A DNA stretch of 14,912 nt. Source: Fidelibacterota bacterium. Lineage in GTDB: Bacteria > Fidelibacterota > Marinisomatia > Marinisomatales > J089. The DNA lies in NCBI GenBank assembly GCA_003695105.1, contig RFIZ01000202.1, positions 1 through 14,912 on the forward strand. Reading direction: 5' to 3'. Shown one piece after another: positions 8,159 to 14,912 of the stretch; the first letter of the stretch is position 1, and each line of letters starts with the position of its first letter. The position numbers and the translations under genes are program-made. A model generated the notes under the pieces. That model did no database searches. It worked only from the letters and a program-made list of their open reading frames with translations, and was not told the DNA's origin.

Positions 8159-8162
8159 TCGC

Positions 8163-8363
8163 ATGAACAAGAAAGAAAAGCCGAACCGCCATTTACCAGA
8201 ATTTCACGATCCGGTGGCACGGTATCTGAAAGACAGACAAAAGGCCCAATTTGACGGAACAGTCCTTCCGGTCATCTCGGTGCCGATGCCCCGGGTTACC
8301 CCGGACGATTTGCACCTGTTGCGCCGGGTCTTCCGTCAGATGACCACGATCGGAGTGTCCTGA
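8163..8363 (+). CDS. Small protein of unknown function, 66 residues
   Basis: I do not recognise a family. The protein is soluble-looking. It has a strongly basic N-terminus (MNKKEKPNRH), then HDPVARYLKDRQKAQFDG (residues 15-32) as a likely helix and turn, a Pro/Val-rich stretch PVISVPMPRVTP (36-47), and a charged helix DDLHLLRRVFRQM (48-60). Support for translation is a good Shine-Dalgarno, a clean reading frame and a stop that overlaps the start of the next small gene (TGATG at 8361-8365). Codon composition is like the neighbours. It opens a plus-strand unit that ends with psuG, so it could be connected with pseudouridine use, but nothing in the sequence proves this. A regulator or adaptor role is possible, and so is simple co-location. 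Confidence 0.65.
   Translation: MNKKEKPNRHLPEFHDPVARYLKDRQKAQFDGTVLPVISVPMPRVTPDDLHLLRRVFRQMTTIGVS
8352..8355 (+). promoter_or_regulatory. Shine-Dalgarno for the 25-aa gene
   Basis: GGAG inside the last codons of the 66-aa gene, 7 bases before the ATG at 8363. This ideal spacing is the main reason to believe the tiny downstream frame is translated. Confidence 0.55.
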
Positions 8364-8440
8364 TGAAAAAGTGGTGGGAACTGATCAAAATCCTGATCTT
8401 GGGTCCCCAGCCCGTACCCGTGCCGGTAGCAAAAGAATAA
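8363..8440 (+). CDS. Very small protein of 25 residues, translationally coupled to the 66-aa gene
   Basis: The start codon overlaps the upstream stop as ATGA (8363-8366), a classical coupling arrangement, and a GGAG site lies 7 bases ahead. The peptide begins MKKWWELIKILILG, a short amphipathic or membrane-seeking helix with a basic start and a Trp pair, and continues into a Pro-Val repeat (PVPVPV) ending AKE. It ends at a TAA 31 bases before psuG. The hydrophobic helix is too short to span a membrane confidently but could lie on it. It may be a real microprotein, a leader peptide that affects psuG translation, or an accidental frame. No family is recognised, and length alone keeps the confidence moderate. 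Confidence 0.5.
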   Translation: MKKWWELIKILILGPQPVPVPVAKE

Positions 8441-8471
8441 TATTTTCAGCTGCTTTTCGGTAACTTTTTCC

Positions 8472-9386
8472 ATGTCCTGGTTCCATATCTCTCCTGAAGT
8501 GCAGGAGGCGCTGCACCACCATCGTCCCGTCCTGGCCCTGGAATCCACTATTTTGGCCCATGGCATGCCCTTTCCCGAGAACCTGGATTTTGCCCGCCGG
8601 GCAGAAGAGGAAACCCGCCGGAAAGGAGTGGTTCCGGCCACCATTGCGATTCTGAACGGATCCATCCGAATTGGTCTGACGGAGGATGAACTGGAACAAT
8701 TATGCAGCTCGTCGTCCGTATTAAAGGCGGGCCTGCGGGATTTGAGCTCCTGTGTCGCCGGGGGCAAGTCGGCCGCCACAACCGTATCCTCCACTCTGGC
8801 CATCGCGCAACAAGCAGGAATTGAGGTTTTCGCCACGGGCGGGATCGGCGGGGTCCATCGTGGAGCAACCGACACATTCGATATCTCTCAGGATGTATGG
8901 GCCCTGGCCCGTTTTCCCGGGATCGTGGTCAGCGCCGGAGCCAAAGCCATCCTGGATTTGGAGAAAACCCTGGAAATGATGGAATCACTGGCCATCCCTG
9001 TCCTTGGGTTCCGCACCAACGAATTTCCTGCTTTTTATTCCCGTTCCTCTGGTCTGGCGCTGACTCAACGGGTGGAATCAGCTCAGGAAATCGTTTCTAT
9101 TTTTTCAGCCCAGAAATTGCTTCGGCAAACCGGTTCATTGTTGATCGCCAATCCGGTTCCCACCGACCAGGAAATACCCCGGGACGAACTGGTACCAATC
9201 ATCGAACAGGCATTGCTGGAGGCAGAACAACACCGGATAAGCGGAAAAGCAGTTACCCCCTTCCTGCTTCAGACGATCGTTGCCAAAACCGGGGGTCGGG
9301 CCCTGGCTACCAATATTGCCCTGGCTTTGAACAATGTCGAACTGGGAACCGCGATCGCCACAGCCCTTACGTCGCAACCAGTGTAA
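8472..9386 (+). CDS. psuG: Pseudouridine-5'-phosphate glycosidase
   Basis: PsuG reversibly splits pseudouridine 5'-phosphate into uracil and ribose 5-phosphate in the cytoplasm, using a lysine that forms a Schiff base with the sugar and a bound divalent metal. The 304 residues match family length. Signatures are LALESTILAHGMP (21-33) with conserved Glu24, PATIAILNG (55-63), GGIGGVHRGATDTFDISQD (123-141) with the metal-binding Asp141, and SAGAKAILDL (154-163) with the catalytic Lys158, 17 residues after the Asp as in the Escherichia coli enzyme. RTNEFPAFY (181-189) and IANPVP (225-230) follow. The ATG at 8472 is the only normal start in the open frame, yet no Shine-Dalgarno precedes it. The kinase psuK, which supplies the substrate, is not in the window. 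The gene ends 4 bases from the convergent peptidase gene. Confidence 0.96.
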   Translation: MSWFHISPEVQEALHHHRPVLALESTILAHGMPFPENLDFARRAEEETRRKGVVPATIAILNGSIRIGLTEDELEQLCSSSSVLKAGLRDLSSCVAGGKSAATTVSSTLAIAQQAGIEVFATGGIGGVHRGATDTFDISQDVWALARFPGIVVSAGAKAILDLEKTLEMMESLAIPVLGFRTNEFPAFYSRSSGLALTQRVESAQEIVSIFSAQKLLRQTGSLLIANPVPTDQEIPRDELVPIIEQALLEAEQHRISGKAVTPFLLQTIVAKTGGRALATNIALALNNVELGTAIATALTSQPV

Positions 9387-9390
9387 AAGG

Positions 9391-11514
9391 TTACCTGGGA
9401 TGGTGGTAGTCCACACCCATATTGTAGAACATAAAGGACCAGATATCCGCCATTTCAGCTATGATTTTAGAGGTGGGTTTTCCGGCTCCGTGCCCAGCCC
9501 TGGTTTCTACGCGAATCAGGATCGGATTGGGTCCGTGGTATGTGTCCTGTAAAGTGGCCGCATATTTGAAGGAATGAGCCGGTACTACCCGGTCATCATG
9601 ATCGGCGGTGGTAATGAGTATGGCCGGATAGTTCTGATCAGCGCGAATATTATGCAGGGGAGAATACTGGTACAAGGTTGCAAATTGTTCCTGGTCATCG
9701 CTGGAACCATATTCCACCGCCCAGGCCCAGCCGATGGTAAATTTATGATAACGCAGCATGTCCATCACTCCGACGGCGGGAAAAGCCACGCGAAATAAAT
9801 CCGGGCGCTGATTCACCACGGCACCGATCAGCAAGCCTCCATTGGAGCCGCCCCGGATCGCCAATTTTTCCGGTGAGGTGTATTTATTTTGGATCAGATA
9901 TTCAGCCGCTGCAATGAAATCGTCAAATACATTCTGTTTCTTATCCAACATACCGGCGCGATGCCACTCCTCCCCATATTCACCACCGCCTCTCAGATTG
10001 GCCAGGGCATAAATACCGCCCTGCTCCAATAAAATCAAATTACTCGTGCTGAAATAGGGTTTCAGGCTGATATTGAAGCCCCCGTATCCATATAATAAGG
10101 TGGGATTGGTGCCGTCCAAAGGGACATCCTTCCGCCGGACAATGAAGAGGTGGAGCCTGGTTCCATCCCGGCTGATGGGAAAAGCTTCGTCTACCAGATA
10201 GTCATCCGGATTGAAATCGATTTCTGTTTTCCGTTCCAGTTCCGATTGGTGTGTTTTCCAGTCATAGCGGTAGATCTGAGGGGGCGTGGTAAAGGAGGTA
10301 AATGAATAAAATACATCGTGATCTTCCCGATTTCCCGAGAATCCGTTGACCACACCCAATCCGGGCAGTTTCACTTCTTCCTGCTCCACTCCCTGCAAAT
10401 CAAAGACCCGTATACGGCTGCTGGCGTGGTGCAAATAGTGGCCGAACAGCATTCCGCCGGCAGTAGTGACCGACTCCAACACATCTTCCGCTTCGGGGAT
10501 GATGGTGACCCAATTCGCAGGGTCAGGGTGTTCGGGGTCGATTCTAACTACACGCTTTTTCGGTGCCCCCAACGTCGTCCAGGCGATGAGATATTTTCCG
10601 TCGGTAGTTATGATTGCGTGCTCTTCTTCAAAATCGGAAATGACGGGGATGAAATCTGAGCCGGGATCGGCCAACTTTTTAAAAGCCAGCGATGTACCAT
10701 GGGTACCCTTTGATTGATACAGGATCAAGTATTGTTCATCTTCGGTCACGTCTACCCAGGGAGAACGGCGGGGATGTTCAGGGTCCCGGAAGATCAATGT
10801 ATCCTCTGCCTGATCATGTCCCAACTGGTGATAGTAAATCGCTGAATTTTGGTTGACGTCGGTCAATTCTTCGCCGGGTTTTGGTTCCGGAAAGCGGTTG
10901 TAGAAAAAGCCGTCACCGTACCAACTCATACCGGAAAATTTCGCCCATTTCAGGTGGTCTTTCAGTGGTTGTTGCGTGTCCAGCTCCAGTACATAAAATT
11001 CCTGCCAATCAGAACCACCGCTGCTGATAGAGTACCCCAAATAGGATCCGTCATGGCTGATGTACACACCTTTCAAAGCCACGGTTCCGTCCTCTGAAAA
11101 GGTATTTGGATCCAGAAGAATTGTCGGTTCTTCGTCTTCAGCTCTTTGAATATAGAGTACCGATTGGTTTTGCAATCCGTCATTTTTGAAAAAAAATGTT
11201 CTTCCTTTTTTCCGGAAAGGAACTGAATATTTAGGGACATTCCAAATCTCCTCCAACCGTTGCCGAATCAAAGGACGATAGGGGATTTGGTCCAGATAAT
11301 TGAAGGTTACCCGATTCTCCGCTTCCACCCAGGCCCGGGTTTCCGCTGAATTGTCATCTTCCAGCCAGCGATAGGGGTCCGCCACCTTGACACCAAAATA
11401 ATCGTCGATGACATGGAGGTCCTTTCTGGTTTCCGGGTACACAATGTTCCGGTTCAATTGGTGTGCACAGGACCCCAACACCAAGAGTCCTGAAAACAGC
11501 CAGACCCTTTTCAT
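9391..11514 (-). CDS. Prolyl oligopeptidase family lipoprotein (S9A)
   Basis: This 707-residue serine peptidase is expected to cut short peptides after proline. It has a lipoprotein signal: a basic MKR start, a hydrophobic run and a lipobox LGSC with Cys16, followed by Ala, so export and outer-membrane anchoring is likely in a Gram-negative cell. A seven-bladed propeller occupies roughly residues 90-440, preceded by the N-terminal DPYRWLED motif (46-53). The alpha/beta hydrolase domain carries RGGSNGGLL with nucleophile Ser557, ADHDDRVVP with Asp640 and Arg642, and AGHGAGKP with His675, the complete triad in the order and spacing of porcine prolyl oligopeptidase (554/641/680). Trp598 lies in the region where the porcine enzyme stacks on proline. 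The AAGGAG site 6 bases before the ATG lies in the end of the preceding gene, which it follows by one base. Strict proline specificity is inferred from family. Confidence 0.96.
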   Translation of the reverse strand: MKRVWLFSGLLVLGSCAHQLNRNIVYPETRKDLHVIDDYFGVKVADPYRWLEDDNSAETRAWVEAENRVTFNYLDQIPYRPLIRQRLEEIWNVPKYSVPFRKKGRTFFFKNDGLQNQSVLYIQRAEDEEPTILLDPNTFSEDGTVALKGVYISHDGSYLGYSISSGGSDWQEFYVLELDTQQPLKDHLKWAKFSGMSWYGDGFFYNRFPEPKPGEELTDVNQNSAIYYHQLGHDQAEDTLIFRDPEHPRRSPWVDVTEDEQYLILYQSKGTHGTSLAFKKLADPGSDFIPVISDFEEEHAIITTDGKYLIAWTTLGAPKKRVVRIDPEHPDPANWVTIIPEAEDVLESVTTAGGMLFGHYLHHASSRIRVFDLQGVEQEEVKLPGLGVVNGFSGNREDHDVFYSFTSFTTPPQIYRYDWKTHQSELERKTEIDFNPDDYLVDEAFPISRDGTRLHLFIVRRKDVPLDGTNPTLLYGYGGFNISLKPYFSTSNLILLEQGGIYALANLRGGGEYGEEWHRAGMLDKKQNVFDDFIAAAEYLIQNKYTSPEKLAIRGGSNGGLLIGAVVNQRPDLFRVAFPAVGVMDMLRYHKFTIGWAWAVEYGSSDDQEQFATLYQYSPLHNIRADQNYPAILITTADHDDRVVPAHSFKYAATLQDTYHGPNPILIRVETRAGHGAGKPTSKIIAEMADIWSFMFYNMGVDYHHPR

Positions 11515-11515
11515 T

Positions 11516-12037
11516 TTAATCTCCTTTTACCGGAAGTTGATTCACTACGGCTACCGGCAGCTTGAAATAGGCAAAAGGAACAGACCAGATGGCCGCCCAT
11601 TTACTCCAGATAATTTGATCCGCCATCGGTTGTTTTGTCCATCTGTCCGGTCCTACGGTATGGACTACTACAGGCATATAACCATCGACAGGTCGATAAA
11701 TGTCACCCATATCGGGAAACATGGGATATCCCTCCTGATGTGTAGCTCCCCGGAGGAAAGAACGGCCCGAACGATTGACATGATCTTTCACACATAGCCG
11801 GTTGGACTGAGCCGATTTCAATGAATCCAGAATCAGAACATTCTCGATATTATGCTGGTCAATCAGAGAGCGGATCCGGTGAAGGTCTAAGGTTTTCAGC
11901 GTGTCTTTCACCGGCGCAACCCACAGTCCATTTTCGGTCTTACACCACAAAAAGTTCTCATTATTATCCGACGACAAATTACTTTTTTCCGGAAATCCGT
12001 CCGGGAAAAACCAGGTGGTGAAATCCTCACATCGCAT
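11516..12037 (-). CDS. Divergent purine-nucleoside-phosphorylase-like protein, 173 residues, probably without normal activity
   Basis: No exact family is recognised. The middle resembles the core of nucleoside phosphorylases: a helix and strand DLHRIRSLIDQHNIENVLIL (51-70) like the segment before the family's TNAAG loop, then VKDHVNRSG (83-91) like the DHIN motif, and YPMFPDMGDIY (104-114) like the RF-DM-Y motif. The end (MADQIIWSKWAAIWSVPFAYFKLPVAVVNQ) also echoes the family's GADAVGMSTVPE to ITN segment. Missing are the phosphate loop, the NAAG loop (here LDSLKSA) and the GPSFET motif, and the protein is about 100 residues shorter than usual. It may be a non-catalytic ligand binder or a relic. 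The gene starts 4 bases after the yggS stop with no clear Shine-Dalgarno and ends one base before the peptidase start, so it is within the operon. The resemblance is by eye only. Confidence 0.55.
   Translation of the reverse strand: MRCEDFTTWFFPDGFPEKSNLSSDNNENFLWCKTENGLWVAPVKDTLKTLDLHRIRSLIDQHNIENVLILDSLKSAQSNRLCVKDHVNRSGRSFLRGATHQEGYPMFPDMGDIYRPVDGYMPVVVHTVGPDRWTKQPMADQIIWSKWAAIWSVPFAYFKLPVAVVNQLPVKGD
11521..11526 (-). promoter_or_regulatory. Shine-Dalgarno for the prolyl oligopeptidase gene
   Basis: AAGGAG on the minus strand, 6 bases ahead of the ATG at 11514 and inside the last codons of the 173-aa gene. It supports both the start and co-expression. Confidence 0.75.
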
Positions 12038-12041
12038 GGGA

Positions 12042-12740
12042 TTATATCCGCGGTTCGCGCGGACCGAACAGGGCTGTGCCCAGACGAATCATGGTGCTGC
12101 CTTCTTCAATGGCCAGCTCAAAATCGGAACTCATTCCCATGGACAACGTCTTCAACTCTGGGTAATCAGAGGGACGGTTCCGGTTGATCTCTTCCAGGAG
12201 CGACCGCAGCCGGGCAAAGGAAGACCGAATCGCTCGTTTATTGTCGGTAAGTGGTCCAATGGTCATCAAGCCTTCCACCTGAAGTCCGGGAAGCTCCAGG
12301 ATGGATATCATGTCCTCTGTTTGTTCGGGGGCAAACCCGCTTTTGGACAATTCCCCGCTGGTGTTTACCTCCAAAAGTACAGGAATCCGACGATCTGGTT
12401 CTTGGATCTTACGGCTGATTTTTTCCGCCAGCCGAACGCTGTCAACGGAATCGATCCGGTCAAACAACAACAGGGCCTTATTGACTTTGTTGGACTGGAG
12501 GTGTCCGATCAAATGCTTGACGGGAGAGGGCTCTGCCGGAAGCTCTCTGAATTTCCGATCAGCTTCCTGAACACGATTCTCCCCAATGTGTCCGATGCCT
12601 GCATCCACGGCGTTCCGGATCACAGCGGCCGGGTGGGTTTTAGTGACAGCCACCAAACAGATATTCTGATTATGCCCCCCGCGATCCCGGGCCTGTTCCA
12701 TCCGGGAATAAATCGCCTGCAACCGTTCCTGCAGTGTCAC
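12042..12740 (-). CDS. yggS: YggS/PLPBP family pyridoxal-phosphate homeostasis protein
   Basis: This cytoplasmic protein binds pyridoxal 5'-phosphate and helps keep its level and the related amino-acid pools in balance; it has no known catalytic reaction. The 232 residues form an alanine-racemase-like TIM barrel. Visible motifs are LVAVTKTH (29-36) with cofactor Lys34, GENRVQEA (53-60), HLIGHLQSNK (76-85), LEVNTSGE (122-129) and SMGMSSD with IRLGTALFG near the C-terminus, which hold the phosphate. The start is GTG, overlapping the gyrA stop as GTGA (12737-12740), so translation is coupled. AAGGAG lies 13 bases upstream, somewhat far. A later Met (residue 14) would cut the first helix, so GTG is preferred. 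In other bacteria this gene often lies by proline or cell-division genes, so its place after gyrA is unusual. Confidence 0.95.
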   Translation of the reverse strand: MTLQERLQAIYSRMEQARDRGGHNQNICLVAVTKTHPAAVIRNAVDAGIGHIGENRVQEADRKFRELPAEPSPVKHLIGHLQSNKVNKALLLFDRIDSVDSVRLAEKISRKIQEPDRRIPVLLEVNTSGELSKSGFAPEQTEDMISILELPGLQVEGLMTIGPLTDNKRAIRSSFARLRSLLEEINRNRPSDYPELKTLSMGMSSDFELAIEEGSTMIRLGTALFGPREPRI

Positions 12741-14912
12741 GCTTCGCCGGGATCTCCTTCATTCAGAGATAATTGTTCGCCGGTGGGATTCTCCGAAGCC
12801 TGCTGCTGGTCGTCTTTCACCACCCGGGAAATGGAAGCGATACTGGCACCTTCGTCCAATCGGACCAGGCGAACTCCCTGGGTGACGCGCCCGATCGTAC
12901 GGATGTCCGATACCGGCTGGCGCATCAGTACCCCTGTGTCGGTGATGACCACCAGATCGTCACTGTCCACTACTTCCATAATGGCCACCAGTTTGCCTGT
13001 TTTTTCCGTGGTGCGCATAGTCAAAATACCTTTGCCGCCACGGGATTGGGTGCGATACTGAACCAGATCCGTCCGTTTGCCGTATCCCTTCTCCGTTGCC
13101 ACCAGAATGGTTCCTTCCCGCTTGACCACCAGCATTCCTACTACCTCGTCGGAAGGGGAGCTCAGGGTAATCCCTTTGACTCCCATGGTTTTTCTACCGC
13201 TGGGACGGATATCGTTTTCGGAAAAACGAATCGACTTGCCTTCCTTTGTGCCCAACAGAATATCGCTGTCGCCATTGGTGATCTTGGCTTCGATCAGGCG
13301 GTCGTTCTCGCGAATGTCGATCGCATAGATTCCCCCTCTGCGGGGATGGCCGTAAGCGGAGAGGACCGTTTTTTTCACGATTCCCTGCCGGGTGGCCATG
13401 ACGATATAATGCTGATCGTCGAATTCATTCACATTAACAAAGGCTTCCACGTGTTCGCCGGGTTCACAGCCGATGAGATTCACCACGGCCCGTCCCCGGG
13501 TAGCGCGGCCCCCCTGCGGCAGGTCATATACCTTTTGCCAGTAACACTTTCCGCGATCCGTGAAGAACAGGATATAATCATGGGTATTGGCGATGAAGAG
13601 ATGTTCCACGAAATCTTCTTCCCGGGAGGTGGCCCCCTGAATCCCCCGGCCGCCCCGGCGCTGACTGCGATAGGTGCTGACGGGGGTCCGTTTGATATAG
13701 CCCTGATGGGTAATGGTGATCACCATATCTTCCTGGGCGATCATGTCTTCGATGGAGAAATCGCCGCTGAAGGGAATGATCTCCGTGCGACGATCGTCTC
13801 CGTAGAGGTCCTTGATTTCCAGCAATTCGTTCTTGATGATTTCCATCCGGCGGGCCCGGCTTTCCAGAATCCCCTTCAGATGAGCAATGAGTTGAATGGT
13901 GGCCTTGTATTCTTCCACCACTTTTTCCACTTCCAGACCCGTCAGACGCTGCAGGCGCATATCCAGGATCGCCTGGGCCTGTCTTTCCGAGAGATCAAAT
14001 GAATTCATCAGGCCTTCTTTGGCCTGGGTCGGATCTTTGCTGCCCCGGATGATGGCGATGACTTCGTCAATGTTGTCCAGGGCTATTTTCAAGCCCTCCA
14101 GAATGTGGGCTTTGTCTTCCGCCTGCTTGAGATCGTATTCCGTCCGACGAACCACCACTTCATGTCGAAAGTCCACAAAGTGCTGCAGCGCCTCTTTCAG
14201 GCTCATCACCCGGGGCACACCGTTCACCAGAGCCAGCATGATGATGCCGAAGGTATCCTGAAGCTGGGTGTGCTTGTAAAGTTGATTCAGGATGACATCC
14301 GGTACGGCATCGCGTTTGGTTTCAATCACGATTCGGATACCTTCCTTGTCGGACTCATCCCGAATGTCGCTGATGCCGTCGATCTTTTTATCCCGCACCA
14401 GATCGGCGATTTTCTCGATCAGAGACGCTTTGTTGACCTGGTAGGGCAGTTCGGACACCACGATATGTTCCCGGCCCTGGCGGGTCGTTTCCACGAAAGC
14501 GCGGGCACGCACGGTAATTTTTCCCTTCCCGGTCAGATAGGCTTCTTTCAATCCGTCCACACCCAGAATAAAGGCTCCGGTGGGGAAATCCGGTCCCGGG
14601 ATGTGAGTCATCAATTCTTCGGTGGAGATGTCCGGATTGTCGATGAAAGCCACCAGACCATCCACCACCTCCGACAAATTGTGAGGCGGTATTTTGGTGG
14701 CCATTCCGACGGCAATCCCTTCGGAGCCGTTGATCAGCAGGGTAGGGATTACGGTCGGCAGGACGGAGGGTTCTTTCAGGGTTTCATCGAAATTGGGCAC
14801 CCAGTCCACGGTGTCCTTGTCCACATCCCGGAGCATCTCCGATACGATGCGGGTCATGCGCGACTCGGTATACCGCATGGCTGCTGCATTGTCGCCGTCG
14901 ATGGATCCGAAA
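12737..14912 (-). CDS. gyrA: DNA gyrase subunit A (5' end outside the window)
   Basis: GyrA forms the DNA-breaking and wrapping subunit of gyrase, which introduces negative supercoils using ATP through GyrB. The window begins inside the protein at FGSIDGDNAAAMRYTE, where the Tyr of RYTE (bases 14870-14872) is the catalytic residue (Tyr122 in Escherichia coli). About 110 residues, including the quinolone-determining N-terminal part, lie to the right of the window. Motifs in order are TLLINGSEGIAVGMAT, PGPDFPTGAFILG, SELPYQVNK, RLQRLTGLE (end of the breakage-reunion domain) and a C-terminal beta-pinwheel with the GyrA box QRRGGRG (about 13645-13663). A degenerate repeat of it, QSRGGKG, occurs in a later blade. 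The box marks gyrase rather than topoisomerase IV ParC. An acidic tail (ENPTGEQLSLNEGDPGEA) ends the protein. Its stop overlaps the yggS start. Confidence 0.97.
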   Translation of the reverse strand, partial: FGSIDGDNAAAMRYTESRMTRIVSEMLRDVDKDTVDWVPNFDETLKEPSVLPTVIPTLLINGSEGIAVGMATKIPPHNLSEVVDGLVAFIDNPDISTEELMTHIPGPDFPTGAFILGVDGLKEAYLTGKGKITVRARAFVETTRQGREHIVVSELPYQVNKASLIEKIADLVRDKKIDGISDIRDESDKEGIRIVIETKRDAVPDVILNQLYKHTQLQDTFGIIMLALVNGVPRVMSLKEALQHFVDFRHEVVVRRTEYDLKQAEDKAHILEGLKIALDNIDEVIAIIRGSKDPTQAKEGLMNSFDLSERQAQAILDMRLQRLTGLEVEKVVEEYKATIQLIAHLKGILESRARRMEIIKNELLEIKDLYGDDRRTEIIPFSGDFSIEDMIAQEDMVITITHQGYIKRTPVSTYRSQRRGGRGIQGATSREEDFVEHLFIANTHDYILFFTDRGKCYWQKVYDLPQGGRATRGRAVVNLIGCEPGEHVEAFVNVNEFDDQHYIVMATRQGIVKKTVLSAYGHPRRGGIYAIDIRENDRLIEAKITNGDSDILLGTKEGKSIRFSENDIRPSGRKTMGVKGITLSSPSDEVVGMLVVKREGTILVATEKGYGKRTDLVQYRTQSRGGKGILTMRTTEKTGKLVAIMEVVDSDDLVVITDTGVLMRQPVSDIRTIGRVTQGVRLVRLDEGASIASISRVVKDDQQQASENPTGEQLSLNEGDPGEA
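12754..12759 (-). promoter_or_regulatory. Shine-Dalgarno upstream of yggS
   Basis: AAGGAG on the minus strand within the end of gyrA, 13 bases before the GTG at 12740. The spacing is longer than usual, but no other site fits the start, which overlaps the gyrA stop. Confidence 0.5.

Larger units (their letters stand above)
7875..8162. promoter_or_regulatory. Divergent intergenic region between nifJ and the small-gene cassette
   Basis: At 288 bases this is the largest non-coding stretch. It must hold the nifJ promoter on the minus strand and the promoter of the small genes on the plus strand. Visible features are an inverted repeat ACCTG/CAGGT at 7980-8002 and a stem of six pairs with a five-base loop at 8095-8111 (GTCGGC, CTTCA, GCCGGC). 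Neither has a T-run, so they are not plain terminators. The plus-strand hexamer CATAAT at 8114-8119 resembles a -10 box, but the matching -35 (TTTGTC) is poor. I see no known riboswitch, no clear FNR-like or Rex-like palindrome, and no convincing extra gene. Confidence 0.45.

Noticed and set aside
8136..8162. GTG start at 8136 for the 66-aa gene
   Set aside because: The Shine-Dalgarno at 8151-8158 lies after this GTG and fits the ATG at 8163 instead.
11901..14002. Plus-strand frames opposite yggS and gyrA (two long ones)
   Set aside because: Both are shadows of well-identified genes and lack domains or ribosome sites that would favour them.
1..14912. CRISPR, tRNA, rRNA, insertion sequence, phage or defence gene
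   Set aside because: No repeat array, cloverleaf, transposase or recognised defence domain was seen on either strand; coding space is nearly full with the genes listed.

Overview
The window is a densely coding chromosomal segment. The base composition looks moderately GC-rich (estimated by eye, not counted), most genes are on the minus strand, and the largest non-coding gap is under 300 bases. It holds core housekeeping genes (purL, purA, gyrA, a yggS/PLPBP gene), an anaerobic-type pyruvate:ferredoxin oxidoreductase, a pseudouridine-degrading enzyme and an exported lipoprotein peptidase. A classical lipobox peptidase argues for a Gram-negative cell, and the pyruvate:ferredoxin oxidoreductase suggests anaerobic or facultative metabolism. 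I cannot name the organism. The protein style would fit an under-sampled bacterial phylum around the FCB group (for example Neomarinimicrobiota-like), but that is only an impression.

Layout: (1) positions 1-2440, minus: purA followed 4 bases later by purL, which runs off the left edge; both act in purine synthesis. (2) 2595-3311, plus: a multipass membrane protein of unknown function, divergent from purA and overlapping tail-to-tail with the next gene. (3) 3287-7874, minus: nifJ followed 13 bases later by a dihydroorotate-dehydrogenase-like flavoprotein that lacks the usual catalytic Cys motif. (4) 7875-8162: a divergent intergenic region with a few weak dyads. (5) 8163-9386, plus: a 66-aa gene, a 25-aa gene joined to it by an ATGA overlap and carrying its own Shine-Dalgarno, then psuG. 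(6) 9391-14912, minus: gyrA (5' end outside the window), yggS joined by a GTGA overlap, a 173-aa protein that looks like a degraded purine-nucleoside-phosphorylase domain, and a prolyl oligopeptidase lipoprotein. The gaps are 4 bases or less, so this is probably one transcription unit.

Working together: purA/purL make AMP and the purine backbone. nifJ and its partner form an oxidoreductase unit around pyruvate, CoA and ferredoxin. psuG recovers uracil and ribose-5-phosphate from pseudouridine monophosphate. The gyrA operon mixes DNA supercoiling, PLP homeostasis and peptide degradation, so it looks like a packed rather than a functional operon. I see no CRISPR array, tRNA, rRNA, insertion sequence or phage gene. 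The least explained items are the two-gene small-protein cassette ahead of psuG, the phosphorylase-like 173-aa protein, the acidic/His-rich membrane protein and the altered active site of the flavoprotein beside nifJ.
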